NCBI GenBank assembly: GCA_029222685.1 | Contig: JARHVB010000023.1 | Location: 124,001 to 188,000 of the forward strand | Source of the DNA: Terripilifer ovatus | GTDB taxonomy: Bacteria > Pseudomonadota > Alphaproteobacteria > Rhizobiales > Beijerinckiaceae | Direction: 5' to 3' | DNA: 64,000 nt | Shown here: positions 1-8,749 of the stretch, one piece after another | How the letters are laid out: the number at the start of each line of letters is the position of its first letter | Position numbering within the stretch: position 1 is the first letter of the stretch | Made by a program: the position numbers and the translations under genes | The notes under the pieces: model-generated | What the model was told of the DNA's origin: nothing | The model's database searches: none | Seen by the model: the letters and a program-made list of their open reading frames with translations, nothing else

Positions 1-60
1 AAATTGAATCCCTGGAATCGTTTGCGGCGCTTCGTGCAAGTTTTGATTCAGGTTGAGGTC
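1..60. repeat. GANTC-triplet repeat, copy 1
   Basis: About 60 bases at the window edge containing GANTC sites at 6-10, 15-19 and 45-49. Offsets between sites are 9 and 30 bases, identical in the two other copies (157-216 and 1371-1437). The outer GAATC and GATTC face each other as inverted repeats, so the unit can fold. It lies outside recognised genes and may continue to the left of the window. GANTC is the known CcrM methylation site of alphaproteobacteria; any role here is inference. Confidence 0.75.
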
Positions 61-156
61 GCGCCGCCGGCATTTCTGACGCGGTGGAGAAAGCCGAGTG
101 ATCCGACGATCATCGGCCGTGCAGTTGGAATGGCAATTGATATTCGTGCTTGAAGA
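61..156. other. Intergenic spacer between repeat copies
   Basis: I see no gene, RNA or clear promoter here. A plus-strand frame is open from base 1 to the TGA at about 153, but it starts outside the window and is partly made of repeat copy 1, so I do not call it a gene. Confidence 0.4.
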
Positions 157-216
157 AAATTGAATCCGGAGAATCGCTTGCCGGGCTTTCTTCAGGTTAT
201 GATTCAAGCCCAGCCG
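157..216. repeat. GANTC-triplet repeat, copy 2
   Basis: GANTC sites lie at 162-166, 171-175 and 201-205, with the same 9- and 30-base offsets as copy 1. TTGAATC and GATTCAA form a perfect outer inverted repeat. The copy directly abuts the stop of the minus-strand gene 217-1350, so it could also shape the 3' end of that transcript. Confidence 0.8.
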
Positions 217-1350
217 TCATTCCACGGTGGCGCTGACGATCGGGCCCTGCGTCATGCCGATGGCGAAGTGCGCAATCTCGCGGACCTTGTCCGCCTCACC
301 TGCTTCCACGGTCACCTTCCAGTCGGCAAAGACCCGCCAGCCAATCGTGAAATGTCCGAGGCTGGCGAGAAAGACGCGACCATCGACGACCATCGGCAGC
401 AGCAGCGGCCTGGTGTCGGTCAGCGCGGCCGCAGTCTCGGGTTTTGCGGCCTTGTCGTCGGCCGGCGCGTCTTCAGGATCGGGATGGTCGGCGATCCGCT
501 TCAGGCGCCGATATTCGTCGCCTTGCGGGCCGGTCAGGGCCGCGAGCAATTTTGCCTCCGCGCCGGCGCGATCCTCCTGCGTCTGCCTGACCAGGTCGAG
601 CGCTGCGCGCTGGAACCCGCCGCAGCCACCCTTGCCGCAGGTGTTGGGCTCCCATTTGTTGAGCCCGGCCCAATCGTTGAACGTCTTTGCCGGATCGAAG
701 CGCGGGGCGAAGACAAAGCTGGCCCTGCACGGTTTCTGCCATTTGCCCGCGCTCCATGGCGTCAGGACCAATGACGAGGTGAGGCTCGGCCCCGCGCTGA
801 GGTCGTCGTCGATCACGACGGGAAGGCCATTCGCCGAGGCGAAGGACCGCGTCTGGCCGCAGGAACTGCCCACATCGTTTTCCCAGCTCTCGGGCGAAGG
901 AACCAGGCTCGCCTGTCCGCGGTTCGCGGAGAAAAACACGGTCGAATTGCAATGCAGGGTGCCGGCGACGGTGTTGGCGGCAAACAGATCGCTGCCCGGC
1001 AGACTGGAGACCGTCACTGCTTCTTCGTTGCCGACGAACGCCTTCAGCAGTTCGGGTGCCGGGGTGAGGGGCGGTCGCAGCCGCTTCACCTCCTTGATGA
1101 ACGCCTGGTCCGAATAGGCCTTCAGCAAGAAGCGCGTCTTTCCGGAAACGAATCCGGCGGAGGGCTTGTTCATCAATGTGCCGACCATGTCGCCAGGGGC
1201 ATCGCCATTGGATGGCCAATTGCGTTTGACCAGAGTCACCACATGCCCGGCTGCGGCCGCGCACGAGGCCGCTGCTTGTGCAGCCTGGACCAGCGCGATG
1301 GTCACGGCGCAGGCGACCGAGGCGCGTTTGGCGACAGCAGAAAACGGCAT
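217..1350 (-). CDS. Secreted Cys-containing protein of unknown function
   Basis: A 377-residue protein whose first ~30 residues look like a signal peptide (positively charged start, Ala/Val-rich core, ending around AQAAASC), so it is probably exported to the periplasm. The ATG follows a GGGAG ribosome binding site. Cysteines recur in short motifs (HCNS, SSCGQT, KPCRAS, and TCGKGGCGG near residues 236-244), suggesting disulfides in an oxidising compartment. I recognise no family and see no catalytic motif. The gene lies downstream of bamE on the same strand and is bracketed by three copies of a GANTC repeat. Coding is supported by length, signal peptide and RBS; function is unknown. Confidence 0.75.
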   Translation of the reverse strand: MPFSAVAKRASVACAVTIALVQAAQAAASCAAAAGHVVTLVKRNWPSNGDAPGDMVGTLMNKPSAGFVSGKTRFLLKAYSDQAFIKEVKRLRPPLTPAPELLKAFVGNEEAVTVSSLPGSDLFAANTVAGTLHCNSTVFFSANRGQASLVPSPESWENDVGSSCGQTRSFASANGLPVVIDDDLSAGPSLTSSLVLTPWSAGKWQKPCRASFVFAPRFDPAKTFNDWAGLNKWEPNTCGKGGCGGFQRAALDLVRQTQEDRAGAEAKLLAALTGPQGDEYRRLKRIADHPDPEDAPADDKAAKPETAAALTDTRPLLLPMVVDGRVFLASLGHFTIGWRVFADWKVTVEAGEADKVREIAHFAIGMTQGPIVSATVE

Positions 1351-1370
1351 GAAAATCTCCCGCTATGGCG

Positions 1371-1437
1371 AAAGCCTGAATCGCTGGAATCGCTTACCTG
1401 CATTTCTGCAGGTTGTGAGTCAGGTTCAGGCCGCGCT
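1371..1437. repeat. GANTC-triplet repeat, copy 3
   Basis: GANTC sites occur at 1378-1382, 1387-1391 and 1417-1421, offsets 9 and 30 as in copies 1 and 2. This copy is the most palindromic: CCTGAATC near the left end opposes TTCAGG at the right, and CCTGC/GCAGG forms an inner stem. It occupies the gap between bamE and the secreted-protein gene, where it could act as an intercistronic hairpin. Confidence 0.8.
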
Positions 1438-1449
1438 TTGCGCCGGACG

Positions 1450-1902
1450 TCAGGAGAAGCGCAGCAGGTTCTGCATCATGTTTTTCAGGAAGGATGTTTC
1501 GCCGCCGGCGGTGGGCGTCGTGCGGTCGAGGAAGTTGATGACCTTGCCGTCTTCCAGGCCGTAATTGGCGATGCGCTGAACCTTTTTGTTCTTGTCGAAA
1601 TAGACCGCGAAAATCCGCTGATCGGTGATGGTCGGCTGCATGAAGGCGAGCTTACGTTCCGTCTTCTGGCTGATGTAGTACCAGGCGTCGCCACCGACGG
1701 TCGAGGTGGTGGAAGGGGTGCCGAGAACGACCAGGGTCTGTTCGGCCGAAGAGCCCATCTTGATCTGGCTCATGGTCTTGTCGTCGATCACATAGCCGCG
1801 GTACACGTCGCCGTCATATCCCATGCAGCCGCCCAGGCTCGTGGCAAGCGCCGCGGCCAACGAGAAGCCCATCATTTTAGACCGGATATTCAGCTTCGTC
1901 AT
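1450..1902 (-). CDS. bamE: Outer membrane assembly lipoprotein BamE (SmpA/OmlA family)
   Basis: A 150-residue lipoprotein of the beta-barrel assembly (BAM) complex, which inserts outer-membrane proteins. From the ATG at 1902, residues 9-25 are a hydrophobic signal sequence ending in a lipobox (SLGGC, Cys26). The SmpA/OmlA fold follows: an early GMSSAEQ-like helix start (KMGSSAEQ), LGTPS, then WYYISQK and FAVYFDKNKKV strands. An open frame extends 34 codons upstream, but the lipobox spacing and a CGGGGAA-type RBS favour 1902. The gene is divergent from the UQCC/CBP3-like gene at 2075. The fold motifs and lipobox make the call secure. Confidence 0.88.
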   Translation of the reverse strand: MTKLNIRSKMMGFSLAAALATSLGGCMGYDGDVYRGYVIDDKTMSQIKMGSSAEQTLVVLGTPSTTSTVGGDAWYYISQKTERKLAFMQPTITDQRIFAVYFDKNKKVQRIANYGLEDGKVINFLDRTTPTAGGETSFLKNMMQNLLRFS

Positions 1903-2074
1903 TCTTGTTCCCCGAGCCGGACACAGGCGCAACGCGCGCATAATATAGAATTTTACTTGCATCCGTGACCGGCGATGCCTAACCCCCGGAGGCGCGAATT
2001 GCAAGGTTTGCGTTTACGAAAGGTAATCAAGGCCGCCGCATCGCGTCCTTGGCGAAAGCAGACAGAAATCATCG

Positions 2075-2620
2075 ATGGCATTCAGTTTTCTCCGTCGCTC
2101 CCGCAATCGGGAATTGATTGATCGCCTTAACGGCGAGATCATGGCGGCGTCGCGTCAGCCCGCCTTTTTTACGGGTTATGGGGTGGCGGATACGGTTGCC
2201 GGGCGGTTCGAAACCCTGTCCCTGCACGCAGGACTGGTGATCTGGCGGACCGAGACCCTGCCCGAGCCGGGGCCGGACCTGGCCCAGGATCTGACCGACG
2301 CGGTGTTCCGCAATATCGATATCGCGCTGCGCGAAATGGGTGTCGGCGACGTCGCCATGCCCAAGAAAATGAAGGTCATGGCGCAAGGCTATCTTGGCCG
2401 CACCGTCGCCTACCGTACCGGCCTGCACGAGCCGGAAACCGATGTTCTGGCGCGCGCGCTCGCCCGCAACGTCTATGGCGACGAGAATTTATATGAGAGC
2501 GCCGACTGCCAGCGCCTGACCCGCTACACGCGTCGCTTGCACGAGGCTTACGAGCCGCTGAGCCTCGAAACCATCATGGCCAGGCCGTTGCCGGTGGTGG
2601 TTGCATCGGATGTGTCCTGA
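2075..2620 (+). CDS. Ubiquinol-cytochrome c chaperone family protein (CBP3/UQCC1-like)
   Basis: A 181-residue soluble protein of the CBP3/UQCC1 family, known in mitochondria to assist cytochrome b and bc1 complex assembly and common as a single gene in alphaproteobacteria. Recognisable features are the central region running through DAVFRNIDIALREMGVGD and the following KKMKVMAQGYLGR segment (about residues 84-112), then LARALARNVYG. Whether the bacterial protein does the same job is inferred. It is divergent from bamE and is followed directly by a DUF177 gene, the usual order in this bacterial group. No signal peptide or membrane helix is visible. Confidence 0.85.
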   Translation: MAFSFLRRSRNRELIDRLNGEIMAASRQPAFFTGYGVADTVAGRFETLSLHAGLVIWRTETLPEPGPDLAQDLTDAVFRNIDIALREMGVGDVAMPKKMKVMAQGYLGRTVAYRTGLHEPETDVLARALARNVYGDENLYESADCQRLTRYTRRLHEAYEPLSLETIMARPLPVVVASDVS

Positions 2621-2636
2621 GAACCGGGAGCGCAAG

Positions 2637-3290
2637 ATGAAGCACGACGATCTTTCGAAAGCCAAATCCGCCAGATCGGCAAAGGCGAAGCCCGCCTTCT
2701 CGCGGCCGGTGCTGATCACCGACCTGTTGCGCGATCCTGACCGGAGCTGGGACATCGAGGCAGACACTGACGAACGTCAGGCCCTGAGCGAACTCAACGA
2801 GATCGAGGGCATCGCCTCCCTGAAGGCGAAGTTCAATGCGGTCAAGGCCGGGAAATTCATCCGCATCACCGGCCGGCTCGACAGCCGGCTGACCCAGCAA
2901 TGCGTCGTGTCGCTGGAGCCGTTCGAAACGGAAATCTCGGAAGAGATTGACGCCCGCTTTTTCGAGGAGCCGACGGGGCCGGCCCGGCGCGCCGCCCGCG
3001 ATGCGCGGTCGGAGCGGACGGCTGGGACGACGGGGGCCCTTGGTCGCAAGACCGCGCCGGCGCCGCGCAAGCTGCCCGAGCCGGTCTCGATGGACGAGGA
3101 CGAGGCGGAAGCCGTGGTCGACGGCAGGATCGATCTGGGCGCGCTTGCGAGCGAATTTCTGACCCTCGCGCTCGACCCTTATCCACGCAAACCCGGTGTC
3201 GCTTTCGACGCATCCGTGGTGGAGAATTCCGTCGAATCGCCATTTTCCGAGCTTGGCGCTTTGAAGGGCGAGGGGCGCAAGAAACGGTAA
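2637..3290 (+). CDS. DUF177 (YceD-like) protein
   Basis: A 217-residue acidic, soluble DUF177 protein. In enterobacteria the family member YceD sits upstream of rpmF-plsX and has been linked to 23S rRNA maturation; a role here is inferred. The core reads ...RLTQQCVVSLEPFETEI near residues 82-98, and the C-terminal half carries ...LASEFLTLALDPYPRKPG. The frame opens at a TTG (2601) inside the previous gene, but the ATG at 2637 has CGGGAG eight bases ahead and is preferred. plsX follows after 125 bases, so a link with lipid genes is kept although rpmF is absent. Confidence 0.82.
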   Translation: MKHDDLSKAKSARSAKAKPAFSRPVLITDLLRDPDRSWDIEADTDERQALSELNEIEGIASLKAKFNAVKAGKFIRITGRLDSRLTQQCVVSLEPFETEISEEIDARFFEEPTGPARRAARDARSERTAGTTGALGRKTAPAPRKLPEPVSMDEDEAEAVVDGRIDLGALASEFLTLALDPYPRKPGVAFDASVVENSVESPFSELGALKGEGRKKR

Positions 3291-3303
3291 GATTTCTTGT
3301 TGC

Positions 3304-3331
3304 GGAAGGCGCGTGCGCGGGATTGCCTTCC
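3304..3331 (+). terminator. Possible hairpin between DUF177 gene and plsX
   Basis: GGAAGGC (3304-3310) and GCCTTCC (3325-3331) form a 7-bp stem with a 14-base GC-rich loop. There is no U-tract after it, so it may be an attenuating hairpin or nothing. Confidence 0.3.
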
Positions 3332-3415
3332 AGGTCCAAATAGCTATTGTCCGCGCGGAAATGCCCGAACGGGCGCCCGCCGATGTGATCGCGCAGGGTA
3401 GGAGCGGTTTGCGGT

Positions 3416-4507
3416 ATGGCGAAGCCCGTCAGGATTTCTCTGGACGGTATGGGCGGTGATCACGGTCCGTCGGTCGTCGTGGGCGGCGCGGCCCTGGCGC
3501 ACGAGCGGCGGCCCGACACCCAGTTCATCATCTTCGGCGATCAGGCGATCATCGCGCCGCTGCTGGCGCAGCACAAGGCACTGGCTGCAAACACGAAGCT
3601 CGTTCACACCGGCGTCGCCGTGCGCATGGACGACAAGCCCAGCCAGGCCCTGCGCAAAGGACGGCGGACGTCGTCCATGTGGCTGGCCATCGAGGCGGTC
3701 AAGCGCGGCGAGGCGGATGTGGTCGTCTCGGCCGGCAATACCGGCGCCCTGATGGCGATGGCGAAAGTCTGCCTGAACACAATGGCGCAGATCGACCGCC
3801 CGGCGCTGGCGGCGCTGTGGCCGACGGTGCGCGGCGAATCCGTCGTGCTCGACCTCGGCGCGTCGATCGGCGCCGATGCCCAGCATCTCGTCGACCTGTC
3901 GATCATGGGCGCGGCCATGGCGCGCATCGTGCTGGGGATCGAAAATCCGACGGTCGGCCTGCTGAATGTCGGCGTCGAGGAGATCAAGGGCATCGAGGAG
4001 GTGAAGGCCGCCGGCCGCATCCTGCGCGAAGTCAAACTGCCGAACCTCACCTATCACGGCTTTGTCGAGGGTGACGATCTGGGCGCGGGCACGACCGATG
4101 TGGTCGTCACCGAAGGTTTTACCGGCAATATCGCCCTGAAAACAGCCGAGGGCACGGCCCGGCAGATCGCTCAATATCTGCGCGAGGCGATGGGCGCGAG
4201 CCTGATGTCGAAGATCGGCTATCTGTTCGCACGCCGGGCATTCGATGCCCTGAAAGCCAAAATGGACCCGCGTACGGTGAACGGGGGCGTGTTTCTGGGT
4301 CTCGACGGCGTCGTCATCAAAAGCCATGGCTCGACCGATGCCCTGGGCTATTGCGGCGCGATCGAGATCGGCTACGACGTGGTCAAGCAAGAGCTGCTGG
4401 GCCGCATTCGTGACATGATTTCCCTGTCTCAGGATGTCCGGATGCAGGATTCCCGGGCAGGTGCGCTGGAAGCCGCAGCGCCGGCCGCTGAGGAAAAACC
4501 GGATTGA
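3416..4507 (+). CDS. plsX: Phosphate acyltransferase PlsX
   Basis: A 363-residue peripheral enzyme that converts acyl-ACP and phosphate to acyl-phosphate, the acyl donor for PlsY in phospholipid synthesis. The N-terminal [11 protein letters not shown] (residues 8-18) is the family signature; [28 protein letters not shown] and the C-terminal [14 protein letters not shown] support it. Length fits (typically 330-350) with a short variable C-terminal tail. It overlaps fabH as TGATG, implying translational coupling; this pair is a conserved lipid-synthesis unit in proteobacteria. Confidence 0.96.
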   Translation: MAKPVRISLDGMGGDHGPSVVVGGAALAHERRPDTQFIIFGDQAIIAPLLAQHKALAANTKLVHTGVAVRMDDKPSQALRKGRRTSSMWLAIEAVKRGEADVVVSAGNTGALMAMAKVCLNTMAQIDRPALAALWPTVRGESVVLDLGASIGADAQHLVDLSIMGAAMARIVLGIENPTVGLLNVGVEEIKGIEEVKAAGRILREVKLPNLTYHGFVEGDDLGAGTTDVVVTEGFTGNIALKTAEGTARQIAQYLREAMGASLMSKIGYLFARRAFDALKAKMDPRTVNGGVFLGLDGVVIKSHGSTDALGYCGAIEIGYDVVKQELLGRIRDMISLSQDVRMQDSRAGALEAAAPAAEEKPD

Positions 4508-5523
4508 TGGAAGCCATAGTGGATACAGCCCGCATAACGTCTCGCCGCGAGAACTGGCGTTCGGTCGTCGAAGGCGTCGGCGCCTATCTGCCCGAGAAAA
4601 CCCTCACCAATGCCGATATGGAAAAGCTTGTCGATACCACGCGGGAGTGGATCGAGCAGCGCACCGGCATTCGCGAGCGCCATGTGGCGGCGGAGGGCGA
4701 AACGACCTCGATGCTGGCGACACGGGCGGCGATCGCCGCGCTGAAGGCGGCCGGGCGTACCGCCGACGAGATCGACCTGGTGATCGTCGCAACTTCGACG
4801 CCTGATTATACCTTCCCCGCGACAGCGACGCAGGTGCAGGCCGCGCTGGGCATGACCCGCGGGGCCGCATTCGACCTGCAGGCCGTCTGTTCCGGCTTTG
4901 TCTATGCTGTCGCGGTGGCGGACAAGTTTCTGACCTCCGGCACGCACGAACGGGTGCTCGTCATCGGCGCCGAGACGTTTTCGCGCCTGCTCGACTGGAG
5001 CGACCGGACCACCTGCGTCCTGTTTGGCGATGGCGCCGGCGCCATGGTCCTGGCGCGTCAGCCGGGCGAGGGCACAATTGCCGACCGGGGGGTTTTGACG
5101 ACTCATCTGCGCTCGGACGGGCGCCATCGCCAAAAGCTGTTTGTGGACGGTGGGCCGTCGACAACCGGAACCGTGGGCCATCTGCGGATGGCCGGGCGGG
5201 AGGTTTTCCGCCATGCCGTCGGGATGGTCGCCGATGTCATGGATGACGCCTTTACGGCGACTGGACTAACTGCCAATGATCTCAACTGGTTCGTTCCCCA
5301 CCAGGCGAACGAGCGGATCATCGACGCATCTGCCGAAAAAATGGGAATTGCACAGGAAAAAATCATCAAAACCGTGAGTCTTCACGGAAATACCTCTGCT
5401 GCCTCGATTCCGCTCGCTTTGAGTGTTGGAGTTGCCGACGGTCGTATTAAAAAGGGTGATCTTGTGATGATTGAAGCAATGGGCGGCGGCTTTACATGGG
5501 GCTCGGCGGTTATCCGCTGGTAG
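4507..5523 (+). CDS. fabH: 3-oxoacyl-ACP synthase III (beta-ketoacyl-ACP synthase III)
   Basis: FabH condenses acetyl-CoA with malonyl-ACP to start fatty-acid synthesis. Counting from the ATG at 4507 (338 residues), the catalytic triad is visible: Cys128 in AVCSGF, His265 in VPHQANERI and Asn295 in HGNTSAAS. The thiolase-fold motif FGDGAGA and the closing [16 protein letters not shown] also match. A TTG one codon earlier is possible, but the ATG overlapping the plsX stop by one base is the natural coupled start. It forms an operon with plsX. Confidence 0.96.
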   Translation: MEAIVDTARITSRRENWRSVVEGVGAYLPEKTLTNADMEKLVDTTREWIEQRTGIRERHVAAEGETTSMLATRAAIAALKAAGRTADEIDLVIVATSTPDYTFPATATQVQAALGMTRGAAFDLQAVCSGFVYAVAVADKFLTSGTHERVLVIGAETFSRLLDWSDRTTCVLFGDGAGAMVLARQPGEGTIADRGVLTTHLRSDGRHRQKLFVDGGPSTTGTVGHLRMAGREVFRHAVGMVADVMDDAFTATGLTANDLNWFVPHQANERIIDASAEKMGIAQEKIIKTVSLHGNTSAASIPLALSVGVADGRIKKGDLVMIEAMGGGFTWGSAVIRW

Positions 5524-5553
5524 CGTCTCCTCAATCTGCGGTTGTAAACCGCC

Positions 5554-5580
5554 TTGACAGTGCAACGCGTTTGCTAGAAG
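5554..5580 (+). promoter_or_regulatory. Candidate promoter for ihfA
   Basis: A perfect TTGACA (5554-5559) is followed after 15 bases by TAGAAG (5575-5580), about 45 bases before the ihfA start. The -35 is good; the short spacer and poor -10 make this tentative. It would give ihfA its own transcription independent of plsX-fabH. Confidence 0.35.
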
Positions 5581-5625
5581 CGGGCGTTGTCATTTCATTC
5601 ATTCCCATTTTGCATTGAGTTTTCT

Positions 5626-5961
5626 ATGACTGATGATGCCAATTCCGGCAAAACCGGGACAAATATCACCAGGGCTGACCTTGCCGAGGCAATTTATCGT
5701 CGCGTAGGTCTATCCAGGGTCGAATCGGCCGAACTCGTCGAGCTCGTGCTCAACGAGATTTGCGACGAAATCGCTGGCGGCAACAATGTGAAGCTTTCGT
5801 CCTTCGGCTCGTTCCTGGTGCGCTCGAAGGGAGAGCGAATCGGTCGCAATCCCAAAACCGGCGTCGAGGTGCCGATTACGCCGCGCAAGGTCATGGTATT
5901 CAAGCCCTCGAACATCCTGAAGGCGCGCGTCAACGGCATTGATGTGCCCGACGAGGATTAG
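5626..5961 (+). CDS. ihfA: Integration host factor subunit alpha
   Basis: A 111-residue DNA-bending protein that pairs with IHF beta in recombination, replication and transcription control. The HU/IHF fold is plain: N-terminal [16 protein letters not shown], then VKLSSFGSF and the DNA-intercalating arm GRNPKTG (residues 73-79, Pro76 at the tip), ending [12 protein letters not shown]. The frame extends 13 codons upstream, but the ATG at 5626 gives the usual family N-terminus with a short alphaproteobacterial extension. It lies between fabH and a MerR gene, the order conserved in Hyphomicrobiales. Confidence 0.95.
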   Translation: MTDDANSGKTGTNITRADLAEAIYRRVGLSRVESAELVELVLNEICDEIAGGNNVKLSSFGSFLVRSKGERIGRNPKTGVEVPITPRKVMVFKPSNILKARVNGIDVPDED

Positions 5962-6053
5962 ACCCGAGAATTAGGCCTTCGGCTGCATCTGTCGCGAATC
6001 GCTCCCGCTGGGTAAACTAGGTCCGGCGTCTTTGCGGCGCCGGGACGGGGTCG

Positions 6054-6605
6054 ATGGAAAAACAGGCCGAGGCATTTCGGACGATCAGCGAGGCAGCCGA
6101 CGCGCTCGGCCTACCACAGCATGTCCTGCGCTTCTGGGAAACCAAATTTCCGCAAATCAAGCCGATGAAGCGGGGCGGTGGCCGTCGTTATTACCGGCCC
6201 GATGATGTCCTGCTGCTCGCCGCCATCCAGCGTCTGCTCTACGACGAAGGCTATACGATCAAGGGCGTCCAGCGCATTCTCAAGGATCAGGGTGCGCGCG
6301 CGCTGCTGACCTTGGGCAAGATCGGACTGGGCCAGAACGGAGGTCAGGCCGAAGCAGCGCCGGCCGTCGCTGAAATCCGTCGCCCACTGCCAATCCCGAT
6401 GCCCGTGCAAATGCCGTTGGCCGGCTTCGATACGGATGATGAACAGCCACCGATGCGGCCGCATGCAGAAGCGCCGACGTCGCAGATGTCCCCGGTACAG
6501 ACCTGGCAGCCGGCTCCGAGATCTGCGATAGAGGCGCGGGATCTTGAAGAACTGTTGACGCTGATCAACGGTTGTATCGCCGTTCTTGATACGGCTGAGG
6601 CCTGA
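6054..6605 (+). CDS. MerR-family transcriptional regulator
   Basis: A 183-residue protein. Residues 8-75 form a MerR-type winged helix: [22 protein letters not shown], then [19 protein letters not shown] and [11 protein letters not shown]. The remainder is Pro/Ala-rich with a C-terminal helix but no metal-binding cysteines, so it is not a metal sensor; the effector is unknown. The gene follows ihfA by 92 bases, a neighbourhood typical of Hyphomicrobiales. By family habit it would bind a palindrome in an elongated promoter spacer, but no target is evident here. Confidence 0.9.
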   Translation: MEKQAEAFRTISEAADALGLPQHVLRFWETKFPQIKPMKRGGGRRYYRPDDVLLLAAIQRLLYDEGYTIKGVQRILKDQGARALLTLGKIGLGQNGGQAEAAPAVAEIRRPLPIPMPVQMPLAGFDTDDEQPPMRPHAEAPTSQMSPVQTWQPAPRSAIEARDLEELLTLINGCIAVLDTAEA

Positions 6606-6606
6606 T

Positions 6607-6624
6607 CCCGTTTGCTTAGACGGG
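6607..6624 (+). terminator. Weak hairpin after the MerR gene
   Basis: CCCGT (6607-6611) and ACGGG (6620-6624) can pair immediately after the merR-like stop codon. The stem is only 5 bp and no U-run follows; weak evidence. Confidence 0.25.
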
Positions 6625-6796
6625 CAGGCCAAAGCCTTGCCATAACTCGGTCGCCAAAATTTCCCACACAGCACCTTCGGCTTGTCCGGATCCGGGCTTG
6701 GTTGAGGTCGTCAGAGTCCGGGGCTTCGCATTGTCCGCGAATCTTTCAAGGTCGAGCAATGTTTTTGGCTTTCTTTCAGGTGGCCAGGGGGTACCC

Positions 6797-7903
6797 TTGA
6801 ACGATCATCGACCGACCTATGCCCGCATCGCAGCGTGGCTCTTGATCAGTCTCATTGTATCAAGCCCGGCATCGGCGGCGGCGCAGGAGACGATCAGGCA
6901 GGCCACCGCGCCGGAGGCTTTGGAAGCGCCCAAGGTTCAAAAGCTTCCGATAGCGTCGCTGCTGTCGCGCGCCTCGCAGGACTGTTCGACCGCCACAGCA
7001 CTTGGCAAGGTCCTCGGCACATCTCGGGAGTTGCAGGTCGGCTCGGAAGCATCGGCCGGCGTTGGGCTGAAGACCTATGCGCAGACTTTGGCCTTGCAGG
7101 ATCACGAAATCGTCCTGACCTTCGATGACGGCCCGCTGCCGGCGACAACCAGGCCGATCCTCGATGCCTTGAGCCGCGAATGCGTCAAGGCGACGTTTTT
7201 TCTGATCGGTCGCAATGCGGCGGCGAATCCTGACCTTGTCAAGCGCGAGGTCCGTGAAGGTCATACGGTCGGAAGTCATAGCTGGTCGCATCCGGCAGCA
7301 ACATTGCGCGGCTTGAGCGAGAGCGCCGCCCGAACCGAGGTCACCAAGGGCATGAACGCCGTGGATGTGGCGGGCTGGGGCGAAGCAGGGCCTGATGGCA
7401 AGCCGCACGTTCCGTTCTTTCGCTTCCCCGGGTTTGCCGACACTGCTCCTTTGTTGCAGTTCCTGAAGGCGCAGGGGGTGGCGGTATTCGCAACCGATGT
7501 CTGGGCCGAGGACTGGAGACCGATGAGTCCGCAGGTCCAACTCCGGTTCCTGCTGGGCCGATTGGAGAGAGCAGGCCGCGGCATCATCCTCCTGCATGAT
7601 ATCCACCCCCAGACTGCCGCGATGCTGCCTGACTTTCTCAAGGCCTTGAAGGAACGTGGATACAAGGTTGTCCATCTCGTGCCGGCGGCTGGCACGTTTC
7701 CGACCAACAGGATTTCGGCCGGCTGGACATCTGAGACCGAACCGATCGTGGAGCGTGTGCTTTCGCAATATCGTCCGCGTTCGCGCCCGGACGCGCACGT
7801 GAAGCGACATTTGTCATGCGTTGGGCGCTGGGGCTGTAACGGGCGCGTGCGGGGGCACGGGCAGGCGGCGCGCAGCAGGGGCAGGCTGTCGCGTCACTTG
7901 TGA
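6797..7903 (+). CDS. Secreted polysaccharide deacetylase (NodB domain)
   Basis: A 368-residue exported CE4 deacetylase likely to remove acetyl groups from a glycan such as peptidoglycan or an exopolysaccharide. The preferred start is TTG 6797, five bases after AGGGGG, which exposes a clean signal peptide (WLLISLIVSSPASAAA). Motifs from that start: TFDDGP (108-113), metal-binding HSWSH (161-165), Arg209 in FRFPGF, and LLHDIH (266-271). The C-terminal ~35 residues are Arg/Gly-rich and do not look like folded protein, so the 3' end may have been altered by a late frameshift. Substrate unknown; it is alone on its strand before the converging DoxX gene. Confidence 0.85.
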   Translation: MNDHRPTYARIAAWLLISLIVSSPASAAAQETIRQATAPEALEAPKVQKLPIASLLSRASQDCSTATALGKVLGTSRELQVGSEASAGVGLKTYAQTLALQDHEIVLTFDDGPLPATTRPILDALSRECVKATFFLIGRNAAANPDLVKREVREGHTVGSHSWSHPAATLRGLSESAARTEVTKGMNAVDVAGWGEAGPDGKPHVPFFRFPGFADTAPLLQFLKAQGVAVFATDVWAEDWRPMSPQVQLRFLLGRLERAGRGIILLHDIHPQTAAMLPDFLKALKERGYKVVHLVPAAGTFPTNRISAGWTSETEPIVERVLSQYRPRSRPDAHVKRHLSCVGRWGCNGRVRGHGQAARSRGRLSRHL

Positions 7904-7931
7904 ATGCGTCGGCAGATGAGCTGTAAGGAGT

Positions 7932-8432
7932 TTAAAGCTCTTTACCGATTGCGCGGTCCACCGACAGGCGCCCGCCACCGGCAAACAGGAACGCAAGGCA
8001 AATGAGCCCCCACGATAATTCGAACTCGAAGCCGCCGGCGCTCATGCCAGGGAAACCAGGCTGTATGGCCTTGGGAACAAATCCAAAGAAACCGTTCGCC
8101 CACTTGATCACGAATACGATGACTGCGAACTCGATGACCAATGCAGCGGCGGCAAATCGTGTCAGGAAACCAACTGCCAGCATGATCCCGCCGACGAACT
8201 CGGTGACGCCGATAAGATATGCCCAGGCAAGCGCGGGCTGCAGTCCGAGCTTCGGAAGGAGGCTGCCGGCAAGACCGGCAGCGGCGCCTTCGAACAGCTT
8301 CGGGTAGCCATGGCGGGCGATGAAGAGACCGATGAAAATTCGAATAAACGTCAGGCCATACGGCGCCAGCGGAGCATAAATCCTGGCAAGCACCGGAAAG
8401 ACCGGTCGCGATCCTGTCTCGTCTGTCGGCAT
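7932..8432 (-). CDS. DoxX family membrane protein
   Basis: A 166-residue integral membrane protein with four predicted helices (starting near FIRIFIGLFIARHG, YLIGVTEFVGGIMLAVG, ALVIEFAVIVFVI and LSWGLICLAFLFAGGGR), the standard DoxX layout. Family members are linked to thiosulfate:quinone oxidoreductase or redox stress, but most are uncharacterised and I assign no function. GGGGGGAAC precedes the ATG. It converges with the deacetylase gene; upstream lies a gene-poor stretch. Confidence 0.88.
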   Translation of the reverse strand: MPTDETGSRPVFPVLARIYAPLAPYGLTFIRIFIGLFIARHGYPKLFEGAAAGLAGSLLPKLGLQPALAWAYLIGVTEFVGGIMLAVGFLTRFAAAALVIEFAVIVFVIKWANGFFGFVPKAIQPGFPGMSAGGFEFELSWGLICLAFLFAGGGRLSVDRAIGKEL

Positions 8433-8749
8433 CGTTCCCCCCTCTTAGCCAAGGCTAAGGGCGGCATCTTCCTCGCCAAGTCAATCCGTGTCAACGGCAT
8501 CGGCTGCCGGGCGAGCAGGCGCAGCGCGGCCATACGGACACGTCCTGACTTTCTCAAACACAAGCCTGGAAAACAGTTCTTGCCCGACCTGAGAGATGGG
8601 TGACGGAACGTACCGGACACATGGGTTACACCCAGCATCCTGCATGACTTGCTTCAAAACACGATCAAGTTTCTACACAAAGACGAATGGGCGATGCACT
8701 TCGATGCACTTGAAGTACGGCGCCAGCTGGAAAGCCAAGGGTCTGAGCG
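8433..8749. other. Gene-poor stretch upstream of doxX-like gene
   Basis: About 320 bases in which I see no credible gene, RNA or repeat. Open frames here are short and have no ribosome binding site or recognisable motif. It begins the accessory-looking segment that ends at the tRNA-Pro. Confidence 0.5.

Noticed and set aside
160-774. Plus-strand frame starting inside repeat copy 2
   Set aside because: Its start is made of repeat sequence and the rest is antisense to the gene at 217-1350.
1-1437. Shared peptide pattern (LN..NRL..F.QV..Q) in one frame of all three GANTC repeats
   Set aside because: Follows from the fixed spacing of the DNA motif; none of the frames has an RBS or continues as protein.
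952-1968. Long plus-strand open frame opposite the secreted protein and bamE genes
   Set aside because: Antisense shadow; composition is His/Arg/Gly-rich and there is no RBS. bamE and the signal-peptide gene on the other strand explain the coding signal.
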